Shown here: positions 13,081 to 23,800 of the stretch, piece by piece | Layout of the letters: each line of letters opens with the position of its first letter | Position numbering within the stretch: the first letter of the stretch is position 1 | Source of the DNA: Vanilla planifolia | Taxonomy: Eukaryota > Streptophyta > Magnoliopsida > Asparagales > Orchidaceae | Direction: 5' to 3' | Assembly: GCA_023846275.1 (NCBI GenBank) | Contig: CM043872.1 | Coordinates: 26,278,670 to 26,342,669 of the forward strand | Length of the DNA: 64,000 bases | Position numbers and translations under genes: made by a program | The notes under the pieces: model-generated | The model's input: the letters and a program-made list of their open reading frames with translations, nothing else | What the model was told of the DNA's origin: nothing | The model's database searches: none

Positions 13081-14509
13081 AAAAATGTTCTTATACATGA
13101 TTTGGTCTACTCATGTTTATTGATCAACATTTTATTTCTCATACATTGGTTTATCCTTTTATATCATATATTTATATTTTATTATCATAGTACTTTATCT
13201 ATTGAACTATATAAACCCAAAGAGAGCAAAGAGTAGACACAAAGTGATGTTGTGAAGTTGTGGTCATAATATTTTTTGTTGAAAAATAATCTTTATATTT
13301 TTCTTTAATATTTGAATTTATTCTTAGATTTCTTAATACTTTATTCTTTTAGTTTTGTCCCTTTATATTCATTCTTTTTTATAACTATTGTAAATGTGTT
13401 AACTTACTTTAAATATTAAATAGAGAAAAGAGATAACTTAGTGGTAATAGAATAGTACAAATATGTAATATACTTTGATAATATCTACATCTCATCGATT
13501 ATAATTCATAAACTCGTAGCTTGTCGTCATTATTTTATAGTATATTCTTACACATTTTGTCCTTGTTAGTATTATAGACTATGATACTTTCTCTATATTT
13601 TCTCTATTTATTTATTGGATAAAATTATTTTTTTGATTACTTTTTTTTAATTAGTTCTATATCACTTCTATAATTATATCATTTCTTATGTGAGAATTCT
13701 ATTAGGTTAATGTATGACTTGTCATTTTTTATCTAGTATATATCACATTATACAAAAATTTTTTATTTCTTAGTCATAAAAATATGTACCCATGAAAAGG
13801 GGGTTCAGTGAGTAGTCACAGAGAAAAATATATCTTTAATTGTAATAACTAATTATCTAATTTATCTTCATCCATTGTTCTATTATAAATTTATAAATCA
13901 AATATGGCAACAACATCAAAAGAATGTTGTTGATTCATGTGTATAAAAAGATGAGATTAATTTAATCATTATTTTTATCTCTAATTATCTTAAGATTATT
14001 ATTTAATCTAAAATTTTCTTAATTAAAAATATTTTCTTTTAATATATTATCTTTTGAATTTGTTATATGAATGTATTAGAATTTTAGCATCATGTTCATT
14101 AACATTTACATTTATTAGGTTAATAGATCTATCAATCTTTATCTTGATAATGAAATAGTCAATGCAATCATCTCGACTAAAATCTTATTATTCTCTTGAT
14201 TTTTGTGTGGCTTGCTCTTCAACTACCTTTTTCTTTGCTCTTATCATCAATGCCAAGCTCCCTGATACCAAAAATAATATTATATATTTGTGAAGTGTTT
14301 TTGGCCCAAGCACTAGACATCAGACTTTTTGTCACAATAATAGAAATTAAAGTGTGAGAATGGCAAGAACTAAGAAAAGATAAAAAAAAAGCTTTTGTCA
14401 AAAGAAGATTGAATTTTCTAAGAAATTTTATTAATAAGTTCTAAATTCATAGAGTATTAAATTACTTTATTCCTCATCCTTAATCATTTATATAAAGGTT
14501 TTAACATAA

Positions 14510-15480
14510 GGGTATCTAACATTAACTCACAAATATGCACTTATTGGCATCGCACTAGTTCCATAAATTTATTAGTACAAAATTTGGTTGAAAATTGCTT
14601 CAAATATGTATAAGATGGAGTTTTGTTTCTTGATTTTTGTTGTCTACGACCATCCGTCATCGTCAGCAGTCGTTGTCGCTGCCCAAGCTAACTTGTTCCC
14701 CGGCATGACCTAGTTTGACATGGGTACTTGGTTGATCTATGCCTGATTATGTTCCAATTGACCGGTGCCTACCAGAAAATCAAACCAGCATATCCACCTA
14801 CATCGCTTGCACCAATATTTCACAGCCACTGTTTTGTCGCTCACCATTATCACCACCAAAAATGCACCAGTTTTGGAACTTCTTGATTTAATTAATTTTA
14901 TAATTTTTTTCATTTTTTATTTTTTTAAATTACTAATAAAGCTTTAAAGTCCCGATAAATAAAGATATTCACCATGTAAAAAGAAAGAAAATGATGAAAT
15001 AAGATTTCTTTTGTTTGTGTACTTTTATCTTTATGAATAAGAAATATGTGCCAAACTCTAATTAAAGAGATTCCAACTTTTCTTATAAGAAACAAAAATA
15101 TAATATGAGAGAACTTTCACTGAGAGAGCTGGTAACCAAAGAAATTTTTTTTTCGACAATACCCATATCATCATAAAAAATGTGTACTTTTTTAATAATT
15201 TTTTTTTCTAGATGGTAATCTAAAATTAGAATTATTCTTTTCCATTAAAATACCCTGCATAAAATTTGTCTTAAATTCTCTATTTTATATGTGTGAAATT
15301 GGATGGACAAAATCATTTTATAAGATTTTATGCTTAATGCTTATGGTATTTCACTTATTTGACTTAATAATTCACCATACAATTTTGGAACGCTGTTATT
15401 TAAATAGTTCTAAAATATCACATAAGTCACATAACATTTATTAATGTATAATATCTTTTCATGTTCCCTAAAAATCTAAT
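14510..15480 (+). repeat. Third copy of the element A LTR (solo-LTR-like)
   Basis: It begins 'AAGGGTATCTAACATTAACTC' and keeps the same order of landmarks as the LTRs at 1,952 and 5,841: start phrase, GTC/CGC-rich part, 'GATAAATAAAGATA' in the TATA position, 'GAGAGCTGGTAACC', a 'GATGGTAATCTAAA' block, and the 'TTCTAAAATATCACA' end block. No internal retrotransposon sequence follows, so it is best read as a solo LTR left by recombination, or a fragment. Both ends are approximate. Confidence 0.6.
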
Positions 15481-15513
15481 GATGTGGGTATTGTTTTTGA
15501 TAATACCCACATC
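15481..15513. repeat. Perfect 12-bp inverted repeat (hairpin)
   Basis: Arms GATGTGGGTATT (15,481-15,492) and AATACCCACATC (15,502-15,513) are exact reverse complements with a 9-base loop. It sits right at the end of the solo-LTR-like copy. A related 'AATACCCATATCATCAT' occurs inside that copy at about 15,160, so it may be a fold-back junction rather than a functional stem. Confidence 0.85.
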
Positions 15514-15534
15514 ATCATTTTATAGGGTACTATT

Positions 15535-15840
15535 CACGCATATGGGTACAGTTCCAGCAAGCTAACAGACCATGCAAGTGCACATTAATTGTTGCGACAC
15601 AATAGGTTTATTTACCGCTCATGCAAGAACGTGCATGGTAGATGGCTAACACATAAACAAGTGTAACAAATGTGGTTCCATCCCATGTGGCCATGTGCCT
15701 CTAGTGTGCATAGGCACCTACACGCAACATCTTTCTACAATTATCATTGGCAACGATGCATTGTGCATAATTAGTGTCCTACAACGCATGGTCCAATGCA
15801 CTTGCAGCAAGACACTAAGAGTGGGCGCCCATTATTCTTA
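15535..15840. other. GC-richer, TGCA-dense patch
   Basis: Nine TGCA tetramers occur between 15,541 and 15,840, several inside CATGCA or GTGCAT contexts, in a stretch clearly richer in G+C than its surroundings. No open frame or family was recognised. It lies about 1.1 kb upstream of the universal stress protein gene and directly after an LTR copy, so it could be transposon sequence or a distal regulatory patch. Confidence 0.5.
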
Positions 15841-16451
15841 TTCGATTGTGCTATTATGACAGTTTTCGTCATTTTATCACTTTTCTTGATTTTTTTTCAT
15901 AATATTTAGGTTTAACAAATATAGAATTGAGGTCCTAATCACATATTAAGAGTAAATAATTAAAAAATAGAATAGTTTGACGTAAAAATAGTAATAATTA
16001 TATTGTTATTATTATCTCATTATTGAATTCATTTCTTATATAACATCTTGTTATTGTTTTTACTTATGTAGATGATAAAATAGCTTTTATTTATTTTTAA
16101 GTTATTTATGTGCACATAATAAGAGTCAAGTGTACATAACTTTAAATTTTTATTCATTAAATCAATTGATTCATAAATAGATAATAAAGAGATATTTAAC
16201 TCACTATTTAAATACCAAATGCTTAAAAGAGATAATTGTTTGATGTTCATAATTGTAATTACAATTTGGATGATCCTTATCATGCATAATTTTTATGCTA
16301 TATTGATTACTAGCTTTTTCATTGATAAATATGTTATTTTTTATTCCTATTTTTTATATTTTCTTAATATATTTATTTTATTTTCATATTTTTAGAAATA
16401 TATTCATCTTTTATGGTCATTTTTACAAATTTAATATAATTTATATATTTG

Positions 16452-16512
<61 letters not shown>
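16452..16512. repeat. (ATT)n microsatellite
   Basis: A pure trinucleotide run of about 60 bases, seen directly. It translates as poly-Tyr, poly-Ile or poly-Leu but is not a gene. Confidence 0.97.
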
Positions 16513-16515
<3 letters not shown>

Positions 16516-16826
16516 TTAAAATATAATTATTAATTATTTAGCAAAATATCAAGTATACATATGCATCTTATACTTTTATAAAATAATGACATTTTATTTT
16601 TAATTAATTTAATAATTTTAAGGAAATAGTATGAATCCTGTGATTTATTTCTGACAAACTTTTAACAACAGTATTTATTAATTTTTTTTTTATTTTGGCA
16701 ATTCAAAAATATTCGTACTCCTAAAAACTTCTCGAAGGAAATATTAAACAACAAATATATGAAAAATAATTTTAAATAAGAAAGATTAAATATATTCCCT
16801 AATATTTCATATAAAAATGAAGATGC

Positions 16827-16832
16827 CACGTG
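16827..16832. promoter_or_regulatory. G-box / ABRE core upstream of the USP gene
   Basis: CACGTG within GCCACGTGTGA, 91 bases before the start codon. CACGTG with ACGTGT is the known binding core for bZIP (ABF) and bHLH factors and is common in stress-responsive plant promoters. Its use here is inferred from position and from the stress-protein identity of the gene. Confidence 0.55.
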
Positions 16833-16922
16833 TGATGTTTGCATTAAAAATGGGGCCCACTTAAGGTCTATAAGTTCGTTTGCTGGTTCTTGGTTCGCCG
16901 CGCAGTTGACCGATAAACGGAG

Positions 16923-19728
16923 ATGGCGGAGTTGGAGGTGGTGGTGACGTTCGGGGACGAGCAGAGGGAGTCGATGGTGTTCCTGGTGGCGATAGACAAC
17001 AGTGAAGAGAGCTTCTACGCTCTGAGGTGGGTCCTCCGCCACTACTTCTCCGGCGCCGCCAACCCCGGTGCTGTGCACAAGCTCGTTGTCGTCTACGCCA
17101 AACCCATTCCCTCCGCCGTCATCGGCATCGGAGGCTTAGGTTATTTTTTCCTAATCTCTTTTTATCCATTTCTATATTTTAGAAAACTCCAATTTCTACT
17201 AGTTGAAATTGATTTTATGCACAAGTGGTGGTGTTTTTTTCTTTTTCTTTTTTTTTTTTCTGATCAGCATATGAGAATCTTACTCGCTTTACAATCCACA
17301 GACAATCGACAACCACATTATTGATTATGATTGATAATAAGATCAATCTTTAACTATGTGCAACATAATTTCATTAAAAATGTTCAAGCCAAATTTGGAA
17401 CCCCACTTGAATACTGTTTTCTTAACAAGGAGTATCAAATGATTCATCCAAGTCATTTTGATACATGATGACATTGATAAGTTTTCATCAACCTTTTCGG
17501 GGTCATGTCCAATGATCAACACAGAGAAGGAAATTCTTTGTCGTCATAAATGTGTAACATGATGCTCCACTTGGTTTAGAAGTTTCAGAATTAAGTTGAA
17601 TAAATATGTGAATCAGACAAGTTGGAGGAGTATTTTGGCAACAATGAAAGTATGATTAGTTCCAACTTGAAAATTGATCGTCGTTGAAGATATGGTATAC
17701 AATTTTATGAATCATACTTGTTAACTCAAGATTTTTAATGGGTGCCCATCTAAATATTATACTATGCTAAATTTTAAGCATCTCATAAGTATTCTTTTTC
17801 TTAAGACACACGAACCATGGTTATTGGTACTACCCAAAAACTAAAACAAGCTCTTTCTTTTCCTTTGAGCTTCGATTGATTAAGCATTGTAAAACATGGA
17901 ACCAAAACTCTACTTTGATCCATCTAAATTGTGAACAAATTCTAGGTTGAATTCGATAATATCTCTCATTACATGCACCAACTCTTGATTGCAATCCAAA
18001 TAATTTCAATCAATAATTGCTACTGAAACTAGTTCAGTGCAATCTTTCATCATTGATTCAACGTAGAAGCTTGTAATTGCAAACCAAATCAGTTTCTTTC
18101 CTACAAAACTTAAAAGAAAAACCATACCTCCTTCCTGTAAGAGAAATTTGAGATGGTTTGGGAGCATCTTTGACTGCAATGAGAAAAATGGCAAATATGG
18201 TGATGACAACATTCATGGTAGAGTACACTACTCCAAAAGAGTAGAAAAATCCTATAGTACTACACTGAACCAAAAAGCCCTTGGAATAGGAGAATGGAAG
18301 CAAAAGAAAAGCACATATGATCTCACTTTTTATTCTTGAAAGCAATCACACTGCAAGAGAAGGGATGGATATTATTTATAGAGTAGACTTATCCCTATAC
18401 AGGATGCCAAATACTCCCCTCAATGCAGGGGTGTATAATCCACTATCATATTCACCAAAAACTCATATTTTTCAACAATTAAACACTATCCCAACTTTAT
18501 TCCAGGCATTATATTTTCTGCAAGTGATTGCACATGTAAACTTCCCTTGCTTTTTTAGATTTTTTTTTTTTTGGAGCTTTTATGATTGACTAGCAACTTA
18601 GCATCAAGCATCACATATTAATCTTACGTGCTTAATTACTTTGAGGGCGTAATGTAAGCTTCTCAAGTTATTTACCAACATGTTTAAACGCTAATACCAT
18701 ATTCATTTATCAGTTGAAAACTCTAATGGATTAGTAACTAGTTGGTGTCCAAGTTTGTGCGATTTACACAGGGATTTCTTGAATGCAGGAGCTGTTGATG
18801 TTCTACCATATGTGGAGTCAGATTTGAGCAAAATTGCTGATGGGGTGATCCAGAAGGCTCGAGATTTATGTGTTGCCAATTCGGTAGTACTAATCTGTCA
18901 ATTAGTTCATCACAAGTACTAGTTATCATCAAATTTTAAGAAGTAGAGTTACACGAGTGATAGTTCTTGTTTTCTTCCATGATCACATGAAGGTCGATGA
19001 TGCTACCTTTGATGTCTCGCAAGGGGAAGCAAAAACTGTTCTTTGTGGTGCTGCAGAGAAGTATCAAGCAGATATGCTGGTCATGGGCTGCCGTGGCTAT
19101 GGCGCAGTCAGGAGGTATGTGTTCTTTTCATTAAACTTGTCATACATTGAAAGATGAGCTGCAAGTTCTCTTCTTTAGTCTGAGGGCTTGTTTGCATATC
19201 ATGTTTAAAATGCATTATGTTTAAAATGCATTTTTAAAAAATTTTTCCTCTTCACTAACATAATTTTTTTTCTCAAAAACCCTTTTTTTTCAAAATCTTT
19301 TCTTCTAATTTTACGAGAAATATCTCAAATTTTTATTTGGTTTATATTACTCACATTCTATTGTTTTAGCAGAAAATTATGAATGTTCTAAAATTAACTT
19401 TCAATTTTAAGCTCATAATTGAAACATTGGTTTGAAAAAGTTCTTTAAAAACTAGTGTATTTAATAATATGATGTTAAGAAGTACTCATTAGATCTAATT
19501 TGTTAGGTGACTGATTAAATTGTTCTTTGATTGTTAATTTAGAAAATAAAAACAAACTCTAAACGCAGCTTAAATGAAACAACCTCTTGGTTCACAATGG
19601 CATGGCCTCATATAGCTTGTGTTCTCTACAGGGCAGTGCTTGGGAGTGTGAAAGACTACTGTACTCGTTACGCTCAGTGTAATGTGTTGATTGTGAAGAA
19701 ACCCTTAAACACATATTCGTCTGCTTAG
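16923..19728 (+). CDS. Universal stress protein (UspA-family), 4 exons, 176 aa
   Basis: A small cytosolic single-domain USP. In plants these bind ATP or AMP and are linked to drought, hypoxia and oxidative stress. Exons are 16,923-17,139, 18,789-18,883, 18,993-19,114 and 19,632-19,728. Phases join cleanly (217+95+122+97=531 nt) with GT-AG at every junction. The N-terminal strand reads MVFLVAIDNSEESFYALRWV (residues 20-39), the usual V.(V/I)D.S...(Y/F)AL.W motif. The ATP-binding loop G-2X-G-9X-G-S is intact at residues 136-150 (GCRG...LGS). It ends VLIVKKP..., typical of the family. The start is the first ATG after a GC-rich leader and fits the family N-terminus. The exon 3 acceptor (18,991-18,992) has a modest pyrimidine tract; a few-residue shift is possible. 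Intron 1 is 1.65 kb and contains no recognised gene. A G-box lies upstream. Confidence 0.93.
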
Positions 19729-20690
19729 AAAGCAAATGCCTATGTGATTGTGAAGCTTGGAAGAGCTAGGGAGCTCTGTACTGTGGCCTTAACATTTCCT
19801 GATTTGCTGAACGAATGTCTCAACAAGCTTTCTGATTTGTTGAATAACTCGTTTGCTGTTGAGTCAGCTCTGTTTAATGAACACAATATGATTTCTATTT
19901 TATATGGTTTGCTTGAAATGTTTATTGTGGTTGGAAACAGATGCGTTTTATGACAACTTTTAGATTTTTTTTAAAGAAATGATTTATGTAGAACAATTTC
20001 ATATTACTTTTCGAGAATAAATAAGAATATATGTTGTAATATTCTTTTTATAGTTTTCTATCAAAAGTTAGAAAAACATTCAATAAAATATATTTTAATT
20101 GGTATGAAACAATTAAATATGAGACAATATCTTCACGTAAAAAAGTTTAAGTTATGATATTTGATATTATGATAATGAAGTCGTATTTTTCAATTGTAAG
20201 ATAAAATACGAGGATGAATCAAATGAAATTTTTTTTTTATGAATCAAATCAAATGAAATTTAATATATCTTTAATAATGATATCAAATAGAATTTATAGT
20301 GATTATCAAGTAACTATTATGATTTGAATCTTCAAATTTGTCTATTGTATTATACAAGAATTTATATTATTAAGACAAATATTTATATTTATAAGTCTTT
20401 TAAAAACAAAGAAAATTTTTCTTTTAGTCTAGCCTAATCTAATTTTATGTTAAGGCCAATAATTAATTATGTTTTTTACATTTTTGTATGATCATTATAC
20501 CAAATTTCTTGAGAATTCATAGTTAAAGATCAAAGATTGGGATTAGGGTTAATTAGATAGGAATGAAGATTTGTCTTAATCATCATTTGTCTCAAAATTT
20601 TTATTATTATTTAGAAATAAAATAGTTATATAAAAATAAAATTGTATTTTATGATTTAAAATAGCAGTGAAGTGAAGATATTCGGCATAT
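19729..20690. other. 3' flank of USP gene, AT-rich
   Basis: Downstream of the stop codon the sequence keeps a transcript-like composition to about 19,960 (probable 3' UTR, including a short open frame 19,744-19,953 with no family match), then becomes AT-rich. No terminator or further gene was recognised. Confidence 0.5.
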
Positions 20691-20739
20691 AATAATACAT
20701 GTACGGTGTTCTCCTCACCTGCTCAGCGGTCTTGAGCCG

Positions 20740-20869
20740 TCGAAGCTCGTCGGTGGCGGCTCCTCCACTAACCGTCCTCAAGCTTACGATAACGTTTTTG
20801 GAGGCCTTTCCATGGAGTCGTCCGCGCTTCCGTCCTCAAACGCATCGATTGGTTTCTTAATTTGAACAG
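20740..20869 (+). pseudogene. Exon-like GC-rich fragment, possibly from an auxilin-like gene
   Basis: A GC-rich island begins near 20,701 in AT-rich DNA and ends at a donor-like CAG|GTTAGT at 20,867-20,873. One frame reads GLEPSKLVGGGSS...AYDNVFGGLS. The phrase (Y/F)DDVFGG is characteristic of plant auxilin-like J-domain proteins, so this may be a first-exon remnant. The frame hits a stop (TGA) before the donor, and no J-domain (HPD motif) or other auxilin exon was found downstream. A further fragment at 21,310-21,420 (KPEKFEGTYAYGKSSS..., then stops) could belong with it. It is best treated as a gene remnant of uncertain origin. Confidence 0.3.
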
Positions 20870-23800
20870 GTTAGTACCCAAATGTTCTGTACGGAGGGAT
20901 CGATTCATATACTCTTGTGGCTTAATTATGTTTCTCTTACGAAAAGGAAGAATACTTAGTTTAATAAAAACACGTGAAGGGGAACCTGAGCACAACTCTA
21001 AAATTGTTGTCTATGGTTAGGAGTTTTGTTGGCTTCTTGCAAAAATTGCTCTTTGCGTCCGGCACTTTCCTGGGCCTCATGTAACCTCTCACAAAACTTA
21101 CTCTTTGGGTTAGATGCTTCCTTAGACCTTCGTTATGTTGTAACTTTGTACACCGTGCTTCCTTTTATTAGTTGTAAAGCGTTTCTATTCCAACATTTTG
21201 TTAATGTATGTTAGCTTCATAAAATGCAGAGACATGTTCTGTTGTAGTCGAAGGATTATATTGCAACCATCATTGTGAGTTTGAAATTTCAAGTAAAAAT
21301 GCTCTTTTTAAAGCCAGAAAAATTTGAAGGAACCTATGCATATGGAAAATCTAGTTCGTTGGAGACTCCTGCTTCATCTATATTTAGTTCTGCTGTTCCT
21401 CTGAGTCTACAAAGGATCACGAGGGTTTAAAAATCTCAGATTGTGGTTGACAATGCTGTCCCGGAACCTAGGGCTTTTATTTGAATTTCTTCTTTAGACG
21501 GCTTTGTTACCTTTGATGGGGATAAGCCTTTGGTAGTTGTCCATCTTGCTTGCTAGTTCAGTTCTTTACTTGAATGTTGCAAATATCAAAATATTCTTTT
21601 GACGCGGGATTTGATCTTATTATGACAATGTTACTCTGCTGGTGGAATATTTGGCAGCATTCTAAAAGTGCAAGAACTTTTGTAGTGATTTGGTATCTGG
21701 GTATCTCCTCTCCTAGGTTGTGTGACAGTTGATTATGGTGAGTTTTTATGATTACTTTGCTGCAAGTAACTCAATGTTTACTTTATTCAAACCAGGAGAA
21801 GGTTGAAGAGCTGGACTATAAAATTTTTTTTAGTAACTTCATTTTGATATCTTACTCGCATAATGATAGATTGTTGCTGGAACAATAATCGCTAGTTTTT
21901 CCTAGTCACTTTACTATTTTATTTGGGGATTATTATGCTGGTGTTTTTTTTTCCAAGTTAGCTATGCTTTTAGCCACTAAAAAATGAAAATAGTGCCAAG
22001 TAAAAAAGAAAATTATACTTCACAAAATCATTAAGGTGAAGTGAAGAAAGAAATCCTTTCCTCTAGGAACTGTTTCTTTTGGTGTTTGAGAGTCTAAAGA
22101 TATATTGTCCCATTGGGTTGAGGATATCATCTAGTTTATGTTTCCTAGTTATGTATCACTATTTTATCGTTTTCTCTTCTTAACTTATACAATATGATCA
22201 AGAATTTTGAACATTCTTCATAAGTTAGTATACAATAAAAAAACAATTTATATGACTAAGTATGCATTCAATGAAAAATACATGTGAATCATGAAATCTG
22301 TATGACAAGGTAATTCAAATAATATCAATTTGAATAGGATAATCCAACTTATAATATGCCTATAAAAATGTACTCATAAGGTAAAACAAGATACTTTAAT
22401 CAGAGACTTAATATATGTAACAAATTACCAGACAAAAAGATATTTTCAAGGGTTAGGGCTTCCTTCTTGCTAACCTTCGATTCAATCGCAATGAGGCAGC
22501 GGCCAAGGCATGTGATATAGTGGGGAAGCCCTACAGTCATAGGGGTTGATTGTAGTGTAGCTTGTTTAAGCCCAAATGCGATTAGAGGTTTGTAGGAGGT
22601 GGTGTCTTTCACAATGATGGTGACAGTCAACGACGCCAATGGATGGGTGTGCATGCTAGGGCAAAGTCACATTTGCGTCATTAATGAAATGTTGGTCCAT
22701 AAGAGGAGGTGGATTTGGCATGGTCTTGCGTCAGAGCTACAATGATTAAGGTAGTTTGTGGTGGAGTTTGGGCCAACGATGTTTGGAGGTTGGTAAACTA
22801 AGCGACAAAATGATGGGGTAAATTCAAATCAAAACTCAAAATGAGATAAACTTCATATCACAACTCAAAGAAAAGGTAAACCCAAATCATAATTTGAGGG
22901 TATGCATGCATGTATCACAGGAAACTTTGGTTTCTAAAATGACAAAGTTAGTAAAACTCTTTGCTTCTCTTTTTTCATTTTATAACATCAATTTGAATAG
23001 CTTATAATAAAAAACTCTAGGCCAAAAATAAAATAATAAAAATATCTCAATTTAATAAAATAATTAAAAAAAATGTGTATAAATAAATGAAAAATATAAA
23101 TGTCTCGTACATAATCCATTACAAACCAATAAAGAATTATAAATACTAAAAATTTAAAAAAAATCTATATAGGCTCATCATGGTACTTTGCTTATAAATT
23201 GGTTCATGATAGATAGCAAAATTGGATCTCTTGCATATTAGACTCAATATGATGTCAACTTTTTAATACAACTTGTCTTGCATCACTTATAAATAATATA
23301 ATAATTATGGCGACATACCATGATCCCCTTATTATAGGAAGATTTTCACTAGCCTGGATCAATAAAGTCATCAGTCTATAAGGTTATCAACTAAGATAAC
23401 TAATTAACACATTATCTCATCATTAACATTGTACAACATCTGTCTAGTAGGATATTATTGGCTATACCACATCCATCTATGTACCATGTACATGGATACA
23501 TATATATATGTAAACAACAAAAAGTTATGATAAATAATATTATATGAATGTATCCATCTAGAATCTTTTATGAATCAAATACTAATGCAACTAACATCAA
23601 TTAAAACAATGTAATGCAACCAAAAGTATGCCAATAATTATATGCTCACAAGATAACACAATATATACTAAACAAAAAGATTTGACACAAGTAATAAATA
23701 AATGAAGACAATGTTACTTCCAAGAAGCTTAAATTATACAATAATTCAATATAATAAAGAATACATATAATCAAATTTAAATATAACTATATATGAAATC

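Larger units (their letters stand above)
6999..14509. other. AT-rich intergenic DNA, no gene recognised
   Basis: No protein family was recognised on either strand in this 7.5-kb stretch. A CT-rich run lies near 7,400-7,428. Around 8,280-8,730 base composition is less AT-rich and short open frames exist on both strands (for example 8,465-8,728 +), but none matches a family known to me. It may be an old transposon relic. The region 9,400-12,900 is almost pure A/T-rich sequence. Confidence 0.6.

Noticed and set aside
14240-14275. Minus-strand TTTGGTATCAGGGAGCTT as a second primer-binding site
   Set aside because: It resembles TGGTATCAGAGC only in part, and no LTR border is visible next to it on that strand.
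16322-16519. Open frame rich in Tyr/Phe/Ile
   Set aside because: It is a translation of AT-rich DNA and the (ATT)n run, with no protein-like content.
16662-17078. 138-codon minus-strand open frame across the USP start
   Set aside because: It is the antisense shadow of USP exon 1; its Val/His/Leu-rich content mirrors the GC-rich exon.
18058-18345. Hydrophobic 95-codon open frame on the minus strand, membrane-protein-like
   Set aside because: It lies inside USP intron 1, I could not match it to any transporter family, and the neighbouring frames do not extend it. It was left out as unsupported, although it could be a fragment of a membrane-protein gene.
19184-19580. Possible small DNA transposon in USP intron 3 (starts GAGGGCTTGTTTG)
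   Set aside because: The supposed right end (AAACAAACTCTAAACGC) is only a weak inverted match and there is no target-site duplication.
22400-22654. 84-codon minus-strand open frame in a GC-richer patch
   Set aside because: It has no recognisable motif, no splice context, and no continuation in neighbouring frames.
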